From Brevundimonas vitisensis (lineage in GTDB: Bacteria > Pseudomonadota > Alphaproteobacteria > Caulobacterales > Caulobacteraceae): a stretch of 64,000 bases of DNA. The notes beneath the pieces are model-generated. The model ran no database searches. It was not told the origin of the DNA and saw only the letters and a list, made by a program, of their open reading frames with translations. The position numbers were made by a program, and so were the translations under genes. The first letter of the stretch is position 1, and every line of letters begins with the position of its first letter. Positions 52,863 to 61,291 of the stretch are shown here, piece by piece. The stretch is taken from the NCBI RefSeq assembly GCF_016656965.1, contig NZ_CP067977.1, forward strand, positions 1,116,001 to 1,180,000. Reading direction: 5' to 3'.

Positions 52863-53572
52863 CCGGCCGCCTGCAACGGGCGCGGGCCCTGTTGGCCCGG
52901 CCGGATGCCTGGATCGGGGCAGAGGCGAGCGGCGGCTATGCCATCCGGCTGGCCCCGACACGCCGGGCGCGGATCAATCTGCTGCTGGATGAAGCCCTGT
53001 TCCGCGCCCTGATCGAACAGCCCGGCCTGCGTGCGCGGACCGCAGGCGGCTGGACCCTGCGCCGCGAGCCTGCGTCCGCGAACACCCCGTCGCCCGGCCG
53101 GCCCGGCGTTATCGACGGCACCCGCCCCCTGATGCAGCCCGATGGCAGGGTCGCGCTTCACCCCGCCAATCTGGGCGAGACGCCGATCGCCTGGCTGGCG
53201 CGCCGCCGCGACGCCCAGGGTCGTCCCTGGCTCACCCCGGCCCAGGTCGCCGCGGGCGAACGGCTGACGCGAGAGGCCGAGGCGGCCCTGTCCGGCCCGT
53301 CCCTGACCATGCGCTGGGACGCCCTGCCCCGAGCGGGCGGCGGGTCGTCAGCCCGGGTGGAACCGGGCGACCGCGCCCTGTCCGCAGGCCGCCGCGTCGC
53401 CCGCGCCCTGGACGCCTGCGGCCCCCGGCTGCGCGGGATCTTCCAGCAGGTCTGTATCCAGGGTTCGGCCCTCAGCCTGGCCGAGCGCGAACTGGGTCTG
53501 GGCCGCCGCCGGGGCAAAATCCTTCTGCAGCAAGGGCTTCAGGCCCTGGCCGACCATTACCGCATCGGGTGA
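52859..53572 (+). CDS. DUF6456 protein
   Basis: A 237-residue protein. The C-terminal half has GETPIAWLARRRDAQGRPWL and TPAQVAAGERLTREAE, then a helical region IFQQVCIQGSALSLAERELG, which fits DUF6456. An HTH-like end (RELGLGRRRGKILLQQGLQAL) suggests DNA binding. Function unknown; the coupling with the DnaA-like gene hints at a joint role. Confidence 0.75.
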   Translation: MTGRLQRARALLARPDAWIGAEASGGYAIRLAPTRRARINLLLDEALFRALIEQPGLRARTAGGWTLRREPASANTPSPGRPGVIDGTRPLMQPDGRVALHPANLGETPIAWLARRRDAQGRPWLTPAQVAAGERLTREAEAALSGPSLTMRWDALPRAGGGSSARVEPGDRALSAGRRVARALDACGPRLRGIFQQVCIQGSALSLAERELGLGRRRGKILLQQGLQALADHYRIG

Positions 53573-53585
53573 AGGTGCCCGGTGC

Positions 53586-54014
53586 CTATCCCGCCGCGAG
53601 GGCCGCGTCGCGAATGCGGCCGACCATGGCATTCAGGCCGTTGGCTCTCTGGCGGGTCAGGGCTTGGGGCAGGCCCAGCCGGTCCAGGGCCGCGCGCGCG
53701 TCAAAGGCCAGGATTTCAGCCGCCGTCCGCCCCGAATACAGCATCAGCAGCAGGGCGACATTGCCCTTTGAAATCGCGCTGTCGCTGTCGGCGGCGAACC
53801 ACAACCGGTCGCCGGACGGGTGCACGGCCAGCCAGACCTGGGCCGCGCAGCCGGGCACCTTGTTCGCCTCGGTGCGGTCCGCATCGGACAGCGGCGAAAG
53901 GCTCTTGCCCAGATCGATGACGTATTCGATCCGCCCTTCCCAGTCGCCCAGCAGGTCGAACTCCTCCTCCAGCTGCGACAGGGTATCTTCAAGGCTCAGG
54001 GGCGGCGGCGTCAT
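53586..54014 (-). CDS. sufE: SufE family cysteine-desulfurase activator
   Basis: A 142-residue protein from MTPPPLSLEDTL. EFDLLGDWEGRIEYVIDLGK and NKVPGCAAQVWL carry the SufE signature, with the sulfur-accepting Cys in VPGCAAQVW. It passes sulfur from SufS during Fe-S cluster assembly. It is divergent from the kinase gene. Confidence 0.93.
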   Translation of the reverse strand: MTPPPLSLEDTLSQLEEEFDLLGDWEGRIEYVIDLGKSLSPLSDADRTEANKVPGCAAQVWLAVHPSGDRLWFAADSDSAISKGNVALLLMLYSGRTAAEILAFDARAALDRLGLPQALTRQRANGLNAMVGRIRDAALAAG

Positions 54015-54172
54015 GAGCGGGGGATAGGCCCCGCCACGCCAGGCAGCAAGTCGGTCGTTTGCCACAGTCGCCTCGCGCGGGAGCGCCCTCGCCCCCTTTC
54101 CCCTGCGGCGCTAGGCTGAAAGGCTTCTCTCGAATCTCCCCTACGAGAGGCGCTGTCAGGATTTCGAGCCAC

Positions 54173-55846
54173 GTGACCACGCCTGTGCGTCCAGACCCCA
54201 TGCCGGAGGCCCGCGATCTGCCGGGCATCGCGGCCTGGCACGCCGGATGGGCCGTGGCCGCGGCCTTGGCGGCGCTGTGCGGGCGCTGGCTGGGTCAGGG
54301 GGTCGACGGACCGGTCTTCTTCGGAATTCTGACCATGGCCGTGCCGGGCCTGGGCGGTCTGACCCTGCTGTGGCGTGATGGCGTGGCGCAACGGGCACTG
54401 GTGCTGGGCCTGTGGGGACTGGCCGCCATCGTCTGCTCCATGCTGGCGGGCGGCATGACCGGATCCCTGGCCGGGTTCGCCTTCCTGCCGATGGCAGCGG
54501 GCCTGGCGTTCGGCACCCATCGACTGATCCAGGGCGGTGTTCTGATGAGCGGCCTGGCCGTTCTGGCCGGACTGATCGCGGTCTGGGTCGCGGGGCCCAG
54601 TGAGGGGCATTTCGATCTGGCGGCCCTGTCCGCCCTGATGACTCTGGCTGCCTTTGCCGTCGCGCTTCGCCTGTCATGGCGGGGCCGTGAAAGAACCCTG
54701 TCCGAGGCGCAGGGCGCGATGCAGCGGGTCGAGGCCATCCTGTCGTCCCAGCCGGGACTGACCCTGACCATGGATCCGTCGGGGCGCCCTCTGGCCGCCT
54801 ATGGCACGCCCCCCGCGGCCCTGCCGGTCGATCCCCTGTTCGCCCAGGGCCTGATCGCCGCTGTCCATGCGCCGGACCGCCCCGCCGTCCTGTCGGCGAT
54901 CGAGCGGGCCCTGTCGGGCACCGATGCCCAGGTCCGCTTCGCACCTCGCACGGCCCTCGACCGCCGCGTCACCCTGATCCTGCGCCGCCTTGATGAGCCG
55001 CAGGGCCTGCGTCTGATCGTTCAGGCCTTCGACGCCACGGCGCAATATGCCCGCGAAGTCGCGCTGGACACCGCCCGGGCCGATGCCGTGGCGCGCGAGG
55101 CGGGCAAGACCCGGTTCATGGCCAATATGAGCCACGAACTGCGGACCCCTCTGAATGCCGTCCTGGGCTTTGCCGACATCATGCGCCAGCGGCTGTTTGG
55201 TCCTCTGCCCGATCGCTATGGCGACTATGCCACCTCGATCCATGAGGCGGGCGGCCATCTGCTGGATCTGATCAACGACGTGCTCGACGTGTCCAAGATC
55301 GAGGCCGACCGCTACGACCTGACGTTGGAGCCCTTTGATGCGCGTGAGGTCATTTCGGCGGCCGTGACCTTGGTTCGCCTGTCGGCCGAGGACAAGGGCC
55401 TGGCCCTGGCCGGGGTTCTGCCGGCCGAGCCCCTGCCCGTCGTCGCCGACCGCCGCGCCCTGAAGCAGATCACGCTGAACCTGTTGTCCAATGCCGTGAA
55501 GTTCACCCCGGCGGGCGGTTCGGTCACGGTCACGGCCGAGGCCATCGGCCCCTATCTGGAGATCGTCGTGGCCGACACCGGCGTCGGCGTGGCGCCCGAG
55601 GACCTGAAACGTCTGGGCCGTCCGTTCGAACAGGCCGGCGGCGCCGATCAGCGCGCCATGGGCACTGGCCTTGGTCTGTCGCTGGTCCGGGCTCTTGCCG
55701 AACTGCATGGCGGGCGAATGTCCCTGGACAGCACCCTGGGCGAGGGGACCGCCGTCACCGTGCGTCTGCCTGTGGCCCATGTGGCCCGCCCCGCCCCACC
55801 CGAGGGCGGGGCCGAGGTCATCGCCCTGCGCGACCCTGCACGCTAG
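54173..55846 (+). CDS. divJ: DivJ-like membrane sensor histidine kinase
   Basis: About 557 residues from a GTG at 54173 (ATG at 54200 also possible). Six or so membrane segments precede a PAS-like region. The HisKA block [20 protein letters not shown], then DIMRQRLFGPLPDRYGDYAT and INDVLDVSKIEADRYDL closely follows Caulobacter DivJ. HATPase motifs [18 protein letters not shown] and GTGLGLSLVRAL are complete. No receiver. DivJ phosphorylates DivK, acting upstream of CckA-CtrA. Identification as DivJ is by resemblance and size; PleC-type kinases are alternatives. Confidence 0.7.
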   Translation: MTTPVRPDPMPEARDLPGIAAWHAGWAVAAALAALCGRWLGQGVDGPVFFGILTMAVPGLGGLTLLWRDGVAQRALVLGLWGLAAIVCSMLAGGMTGSLAGFAFLPMAAGLAFGTHRLIQGGVLMSGLAVLAGLIAVWVAGPSEGHFDLAALSALMTLAAFAVALRLSWRGRERTLSEAQGAMQRVEAILSSQPGLTLTMDPSGRPLAAYGTPPAALPVDPLFAQGLIAAVHAPDRPAVLSAIERALSGTDAQVRFAPRTALDRRVTLILRRLDEPQGLRLIVQAFDATAQYAREVALDTARADAVAREAGKTRFMANMSHELRTPLNAVLGFADIMRQRLFGPLPDRYGDYATSIHEAGGHLLDLINDVLDVSKIEADRYDLTLEPFDAREVISAAVTLVRLSAEDKGLALAGVLPAEPLPVVADRRALKQITLNLLSNAVKFTPAGGSVTVTAEAIGPYLEIVVADTGVGVAPEDLKRLGRPFEQAGGADQRAMGTGLGLSLVRALAELHGGRMSLDSTLGEGTAVTVRLPVAHVARPAPPEGGAEVIALRDPAR

Positions 55847-56703
55847 ATCGGCCCCATCGCCAGAAAGGCGCGGGCGGCGGCGAAATCACCGACTTCGAAC
55901 ACTGCGCGGGCCACGCTGTCGTCGCGGAACACGAACTCCACGACGAAGGTCTCGCGCGGGTCCAGAGGCTCCAGGGCCTGCGCCAGGGCGGCAGGAAAAC
56001 GCCAGGTCTCGCCGGCCTTGGCGCCCGGACGCAGCAGGGCCGGATCGGCCGGCGCCTGTCCGCTGGACCAGATGGCCCGGCGAAGCCCGGCAGGCGGCAG
56101 GCCACCGTCCCGTCCCACCCAGGCGCGAGGGCTCAGGGCCGGATCACGCATCACGACGCGCACGGCGCGCGGGCGCGGACGACCCACGAAGCTGACGGTG
56201 ACGCTCGGTCCGGCCTGCGGGCCCGTGGGATAGCCGAAGGTGACGGGCGACGCCCCGGTGATGCCGTCCTGCTTCAGCGCCCATGTGGGGCTGTCATAGA
56301 CGGATCGGCTGGCCAGCCAGTCGGCGCGCGCGCCTGGAAAGGTCATGCGCGGCATACGCGACCACCCGGCGAAGGCGTGATCTACCCGCCCGCGCACAAC
56401 GGCCAGATCGGGATCGGCGCAGGACACGGACGCAGCCCGGCTGCGCGCACGGGCGGCCGCCGCCGACAGGTCGCGATCGGACCCGCCACCCCGCAAGGCC
56501 GCGCCCCGCGCCTGCCGCGTCGCCGCCGTCAGGGCTGCGGCCACGCCCGGTGTGAACAGCCGGCATTTCTGATGTGCCGCCAGCACGAAGCTGCGCTCGT
56601 AAAAGGTCTGGGATGCATCGGCCCAGGCATTGAGCGGCGTCATGGCCAGGGCCAGCGCCGCGACGCAGGCTTTGGCGGTTCTCGAGTTCGGGCCTATCCT
56701 CAT
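55843..56703 (-). CDS. Periplasmic protein of unknown function
   Basis: A 286-residue protein with a signal peptide (CVAALALAMTPLNAWADA). There is one Cys near the start of the mature part (HQKCRLF) and another in SVSCADPD. No domain was recognised. It converges with the kinase gene, overlapping by 4 nt. Confidence 0.6.
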   Translation of the reverse strand: MRIGPNSRTAKACVAALALAMTPLNAWADASQTFYERSFVLAAHQKCRLFTPGVAAALTAATRQARGAALRGGGSDRDLSAAAARARSRAASVSCADPDLAVVRGRVDHAFAGWSRMPRMTFPGARADWLASRSVYDSPTWALKQDGITGASPVTFGYPTGPQAGPSVTVSFVGRPRPRAVRVVMRDPALSPRAWVGRDGGLPPAGLRRAIWSSGQAPADPALLRPGAKAGETWRFPAALAQALEPLDPRETFVVEFVFRDDSVARAVFEVGDFAAARAFLAMGPI

Positions 56704-56759
56704 GAGGCCGACCCTAGAGCCTTCGCCTTGTGGTCCGGTTTCCGAGCAGGGTTACCCAT

Positions 56760-57092
56760 TTGCTTCTGTCGACCGACCTGTGGGTGTCTGCCCTGATCCG
56801 CCGTGCCGAGCTGGCGGGAGCCTATGCGACGGTCGTGCGCCGGGGCGATGCCCGCGCAGGCAGTGTCATCGTCAAGGCGTTCGACACCTCCAGCCGCCGC
56901 GCCCGCCTCTATGTCGAGGCCACCGGCCCGGACGGCGATCGCCTGTGGATGCAGCCGGTCGAGAGCGAGGCCGAACACGAGCTGGACGCCTATGTCGCCC
57001 GTCAGCACGGCTATGACCCCGATCTATGGGTCGTCGAAATCGAAGACCGTCAGGGCCGCCACTTCCTGACCGAGACGGTAGCGGGCGAGTAA
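56760..57092 (+). CDS. DUF1491 protein
   Basis: About 110 residues from a TTG at 56760 (reading LLLSTDLWVSALIRRAELAG); a GTG at 56730 gives 120. The block VRRGDARAGSVIVKAF and the tail DPDLWVVEIEDRQGRHFLTE match DUF1491, an alphaproteobacterial family of unknown function. Confidence 0.8.
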   Translation: MLLSTDLWVSALIRRAELAGAYATVVRRGDARAGSVIVKAFDTSSRRARLYVEATGPDGDRLWMQPVESEAEHELDAYVARQHGYDPDLWVVEIEDRQGRHFLTETVAGE

Positions 57093-57188
57093 GGATTGAG
57101 GGCTGATGGCTGCGCTGCGGACCGCCCTAGCTCCCTTGGCCCGGCGCTGCCGCGGCATACTCTCGGTCACCATCACTTAACCCCGTTC

Positions 57189-57647
57189 GTGAACGCCACT
57201 GAAAACCCCCCGCGCTACGGTCCATGGACGGACGAGGTTGCGTTCGGGTTTGGTGAGTGCGTCTCGATGCTGTTTCTTCTCAACGACGTGGTGTTCGACC
57301 TGGATGAGACCTGCCCGGTCACACCCGGCGACGCGCGCCGGTTCGAGAAGCTGGGCTTCGACTATGTCCTGGAACTGGGTTGCGAGCTGTTCGCCGAGGA
57401 CCCGCTGCTGCACCGCACCGACCCAGACCGTGCGCGCCGCCTGGCCTGGCTGATCCACGACCGGGACGGTGACATCAACGCCGCCCTGTTCGCCGCCCCG
57501 GCCGTCGGCTGTGCGCCCGAGCTGGTCGAGCCGCGCTTCTGTGCCCTGCCCCCCGCCGTGATCCGCCAGCTGAGCGCCAAGGCCAGCAAGGGCCGCCTCG
57601 ACGCCGTCACCGCCGACCGCGCCGTCTGGAACCGCATGGCGGCCTGA
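57189..57647 (+). CDS. Hypothetical protein
   Basis: A 152-residue soluble protein from a GTG at 57189 (VNATENPPRYGPWTDEVAFG). It has conserved-looking blocks LLNDVVFDLDETCPVTPGDA, then RRFEKLGFDYVLELG. No domain was recognised. An upstream ATG (57096) would add ~31 residues of poor quality. Confidence 0.6.
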   Translation: MNATENPPRYGPWTDEVAFGFGECVSMLFLLNDVVFDLDETCPVTPGDARRFEKLGFDYVLELGCELFAEDPLLHRTDPDRARRLAWLIHDRDGDINAALFAAPAVGCAPELVEPRFCALPPAVIRQLSAKASKGRLDAVTADRAVWNRMAA

Positions 57648-57718
57648 GGCCGTCGCCTTTCCACAACCACTGGCATCGACTATCAAAGCTCAGGTTGTCC
57701 TGGGGGGAGGTCGCGGCC

Positions 57719-59302
57719 ATGGGTTTTCGTGCATCGCGGTTCCGCAGCTTGGCGCTGGCGGTTCTGGCCGTCATTTCATTCAGCACGCTGCTGGGTGTCA
57801 CCTCAGCGCAGGCCCAATGGCTGAAGGCTGAAAGCCGCAACTTCATCGTCTATTCCGACGGCAACGAGCGGGCACTGCGCGAATACGTCCAGGATCTGGA
57901 AACCTTCGACTGGGTGTTGCGCGTCTGGACCGGACGTCCGGTTGAGGAAGCTGCCGCACGCAGGCTGCCCATCTATCTGCTGAGCGGCAGAAGCGACATG
58001 CGGCAGGTCTTTCCTACGATCTCGGACACGGTGGCTGGTGTCTATGTTCCCTCAACCGAGGACGTGTTCGCCGTCGCGCTACGCGGCGAGGAGGACGACT
58101 ATGTTTTTCACGAATATGCCCACCATTTCTTCCTGCAGAATTTCTCGGGCGTAACCTTTCCGAGCTGGCTCAGCGAGGGCCTGGCCGAATACTACATGAC
58201 CGTCGAAATCCGACCGGGAAGCATCCAGTTGGGCAGTCACAACCCCTGGCGCGCATCGTCCCTGTTCCAGGGTCCATGGCCTCCCCTCGAAGACCTGCTG
58301 AGCAAGCGCATGGGCCAGATTCGGAGAGCGGATCATCAGGCCAACTATTATTCGGTTGCCTGGCTCCTGACCCACTGGTTCCTCAGCGACGAGACGCGGC
58401 GTCCATGGCTGGACGTCTATCTGGCCGATGTGCGGTCGGGCGGCGACCCGGCCGAGGCGATGGAGCGGGCCACAGGACAGAACCTGAACCAGCTGACCCA
58501 GACGTTGCGGACCTACGCCCGGGGCGGCATCCGGTTTTCGCGCATCGACAACATCGCCCCCCAGGTCGAGATCACGGTCACCCGCCTGCCTCGTTCGGCC
58601 GACGACCTGCTGCTGCTGGGCCAGCGGATCAAGATCGGTGTGGCCGAGGATCAGATCGACAACACCCTGGCCATGGTACGCCGTGCCGCCGCCCGTCATC
58701 CGGGCGATCCCCTCGCGCTGCTGGTGCTGGGCCACGCCGAACTGCACATGGGTGATCCGGTCGAGGGCGAGCGGCTTCTGGTGCAGCTGCTGGAAATCGA
58801 GCCCCAGAATGTTGAGGCGCTGCAATTCATGGCCAGTGCCCGGATGATGCAGGCGGAGGAACGGCCCGACGACGCCCGGGTCCTGTTGAACCAGGCGCGC
58901 GGTTTCCTGGCGCGGGCCTATGCCGTGGATCCCGACAACTATCTGACGCTCTATCACAATGCCAAGTCGCGCGAGGGTGCTGCCACCTATCCCAACGACA
59001 ACGATCTGGAGACGTGGATACAGGCCTTTACCCTGGCCCCTCAGTTGCCAGCCGTCCGCCTGGGCTTTGCTGCGGCCCTGATCCAGGCCGATCAGCGCGA
59101 GGCCGCCATCGCCCTTCTGACCCCTCTGGCCAATGCGCCCCACGGCGGGGATGCCGCCGACATCGCCCTGGCGCTCATCGAGACCGCCCGCAGCGGGGGT
59201 GAGGCTCCCCCGCCCGAAGCGCTGGAAGCGCCCGTCGAACCGGACATGCCACCGCCCGGTCCGAGCGAAGAGCCGGCCTCGCCTGACACACCAACCCCGT
59301 AG
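57719..59302 (+). CDS. Secreted putative metallopeptidase with TPR-like C-terminal region
   Basis: About 527 residues with a signal peptide (LALAVLAVISFSTLLGVTSA, cleavage near AQAQ). It contains HEYAHHFF (about residue 130), an HExxH-type zinc motif in the peptidase-MA style, followed by WLSEGLAEYYM with a candidate third ligand Glu. The C-terminal half holds TPR-like helical repeats (PGDPLALLVLGHAELHMGD) and a Pro-rich end. It may bind or process envelope proteins. The ATG at 57719 places the signal peptide correctly. Confidence 0.75.
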   Translation: MGFRASRFRSLALAVLAVISFSTLLGVTSAQAQWLKAESRNFIVYSDGNERALREYVQDLETFDWVLRVWTGRPVEEAAARRLPIYLLSGRSDMRQVFPTISDTVAGVYVPSTEDVFAVALRGEEDDYVFHEYAHHFFLQNFSGVTFPSWLSEGLAEYYMTVEIRPGSIQLGSHNPWRASSLFQGPWPPLEDLLSKRMGQIRRADHQANYYSVAWLLTHWFLSDETRRPWLDVYLADVRSGGDPAEAMERATGQNLNQLTQTLRTYARGGIRFSRIDNIAPQVEITVTRLPRSADDLLLLGQRIKIGVAEDQIDNTLAMVRRAAARHPGDPLALLVLGHAELHMGDPVEGERLLVQLLEIEPQNVEALQFMASARMMQAEERPDDARVLLNQARGFLARAYAVDPDNYLTLYHNAKSREGAATYPNDNDLETWIQAFTLAPQLPAVRLGFAAALIQADQREAAIALLTPLANAPHGGDAADIALALIETARSGGEAPPPEALEAPVEPDMPPPGPSEEPASPDTPTP

Positions 59303-59377
59303 GCCCGGCTTTTTCTTTCCCTGCCCGTCTGCCCCGGCCATCATCAGGCGTCGTGTCGATGAACCGGAGAGATGCCA

Positions 59378-59749
59378 ATGCAGTATGCCGTGCTTTGCTA
59401 CGACCGCGAGGACGTGGTCAGCGCCTGGTCCAAGGCCGAGGACGAAGCCGTGATGGCTCGGCTGGGCGCGGTTCAGGAAAGGCTGGCGGCCCAGGGCCGG
59501 ATGGGGCCCGTTGCGCGGCTGTTGCCGACCACCGCCGCCACGACGGTGCGAAAGGGGGCCGAGCCGCTGATCCTGGACGGACCGTTCGCCGAGACCAAGG
59601 AACAGCTGCTGGGCTTCTATATCATCGACTGCGAGGATCTGGAGGCCGCGGTCGCGGTGGCCAAGGACCTGGCGCAGGCCAGTGGCTCGGCCGGCGCCTA
59701 TGAGCTGCGGCCCGTCGGCTATTTCAGGGACTGGAAGGCGGCGGAGTGA
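59378..59749 (+). CDS. YCII-related (DGPF) protein
   Basis: A 123-residue protein. It begins MQYAVLCYDRED and has LILDGPFAETKEQLLGFYII, the DGPF block of YCII-like proteins. Partner genes of this kind nearly always accompany ECF42-type sigma factors, as here. The function of DGPF proteins is unknown. Confidence 0.9.
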   Translation: MQYAVLCYDREDVVSAWSKAEDEAVMARLGAVQERLAAQGRMGPVARLLPTTAATTVRKGAEPLILDGPFAETKEQLLGFYIIDCEDLEAAVAVAKDLAQASGSAGAYELRPVGYFRDWKAAE

Positions 59750-61002
59750 CCGATCCGGCCTGGATCGACGCCGCCCTGGTCGCGGCACGGCCCAGGGCGG
59801 TCGGGGCCCTGTTGCGCTATTTCCGCGAGCTGGACCTGGCGGAGGAAGCCTTTCAGGACGCCTGTCTGAAGGCGTTGCAGAGCTGGCCGGTCAAGGGTCC
59901 GCCCCGCGATCCGGCCGCCTGGCTGATCTTCGTTGGCCGCAATGCCGGGGTCGACGGGCTTCGGCGGCGCGGCCGGCAGACGGCCCTGCCGGACGAGGCA
60001 GCCCTGTCCGATCTGGACGATGTCGAGACACCGCTGGCCGAGCGGCTGGACGGGGCCGACTATCGCGACGACGTACTGCGGCTGATGTTCGTCTGCTGCC
60101 ATCCCGACCTGCCGGCGACCCAGCAGATCGCCCTGGCCTTGAGGATCGTGTCGGGTTTGTCCGTGCGGCGGATCGCCAGGGCGTTTCTGGTCGGAGAGGC
60201 GGCGATGGAACAGCGGATCACCCGCGCCAAGGCCCGCGTCGCCGCCGCCGGACTGCCGTTCGATACCCCGGGCCCCCTCGAGCGGGCCGAGCGGCTGGGG
60301 GTCGTCCTGGCCATGGTCTATCTGGTCTTCAACGAGGGATATTCGGCCCCCGGCGGCCCCGATGCGGACTGCGACGACCGGGCCGGTCTGGCGGGCGAGG
60401 CCATCCGCCTGGGCCGATTGCTGCTGCGCCTGTTCCCGTCAGAGCCGGAGGTGATGGGCCTGACATCCCTGATGCTGTTGCAGCAGGCGAGGGCTGGGGC
60501 ACGGTTTGCGGACGATGGTGCCGTGATCCTGCTGGACGATCAGGACCGGTCGCGCTGGGACCGCACGGCCATCGCAGAGGGCCTGGCCTTGATGGACAAG
60601 GCGCTGCGTCACCTGCGGCCCGGCCCCTATCAGGTTCAGGCCGCCATCGCGGGCCTGCATGCCCGCGCGGCCTCGGCCGAGGCCACCGACTGGACCGGGA
60701 TCGAGCGGCTTTATGCGACGCTGGAAATCATGCAGCCCTCGCCCGTCGTCACCCTGAACCGTGCCGTGGCGGTGATGAAGGCGCGCGGACCGCAGGAGGC
60801 CCTGGCCATGATCGAACCGCTGGGCGATCGCCTCAGCGGCTATTTCTATTTCTTCGGCCTGAAGGGGACGCTGCTGGCACAGCTGGGCCGCGCCAGGGAC
60901 GCCCGCGCCGCCTACGATCAGGCCATCGCCCTGGCCGACACGCCTGCCCAGGCCGCCCATATCCGCGACCAGATCGACGGACTGCGGGCCGCAGAGCCCT
61001 AG
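59746..61002 (+). CDS. ECF42-type RNA polymerase sigma factor
   Basis: A 418-residue protein starting at a GTG overlapping the YCII stop. Sigma-2 (DLAEEAFQDACLKALQSWPV) and sigma-4 (LRIVSGLSVRRIARAFLV) regions are followed by a long C-terminal helical TPR-like domain, defining ECF42. These sigma factors lack a classical anti-sigma partner and work with DGPF genes. The trigger is unknown. Confidence 0.9.
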   Translation: MTDPAWIDAALVAARPRAVGALLRYFRELDLAEEAFQDACLKALQSWPVKGPPRDPAAWLIFVGRNAGVDGLRRRGRQTALPDEAALSDLDDVETPLAERLDGADYRDDVLRLMFVCCHPDLPATQQIALALRIVSGLSVRRIARAFLVGEAAMEQRITRAKARVAAAGLPFDTPGPLERAERLGVVLAMVYLVFNEGYSAPGGPDADCDDRAGLAGEAIRLGRLLLRLFPSEPEVMGLTSLMLLQQARAGARFADDGAVILLDDQDRSRWDRTAIAEGLALMDKALRHLRPGPYQVQAAIAGLHARAASAEATDWTGIERLYATLEIMQPSPVVTLNRAVAVMKARGPQEALAMIEPLGDRLSGYFYFFGLKGTLLAQLGRARDARAAYDQAIALADTPAQAAHIRDQIDGLRAAEP

Positions 61003-61139
61003 ATCAAGGCGTTGAAGATGACGTGCACGGCATAGGCGGTGCCGAAGATGAAGGCGAAGCCGGCCGCCAGATAGACGGCGGGATGCAGTTTCCCGCCGCG
61101 GCGGGCGGGGGCATGGGGCAGGTGATGCAGCATGGCCAT
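60999..61139 (-). CDS. Small single-pass membrane protein
   Basis: A 46-residue protein starting MAMLHHLPHAPARRGGKLHP, then one membrane segment (VYLAAGFAFIFGTAYAVHVI). AAGGAGC precedes the ATG at good spacing. It is tail-to-tail with the sigma factor, their stop codons overlapping. No family was recognised. The strong ribosome site and clear topology support it. Confidence 0.6.
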   Translation of the reverse strand: MAMLHHLPHAPARRGGKLHPAVYLAAGFAFIFGTAYAVHVIFNALI

Positions 61140-61291
61140 GGGCTTGCTCCTTGTCGTTTCCTCGTGGCGGCCGGCTCGTGTCCGGACGTCTCACACCACC
61201 AGACTGTACCCATAACCCTGTGCTGTGAAGGGGTATTCACCAAAGGGTGAGACCGTGACTTTCGACGCCCCGCGCGCTACCTCCCGCCGCC

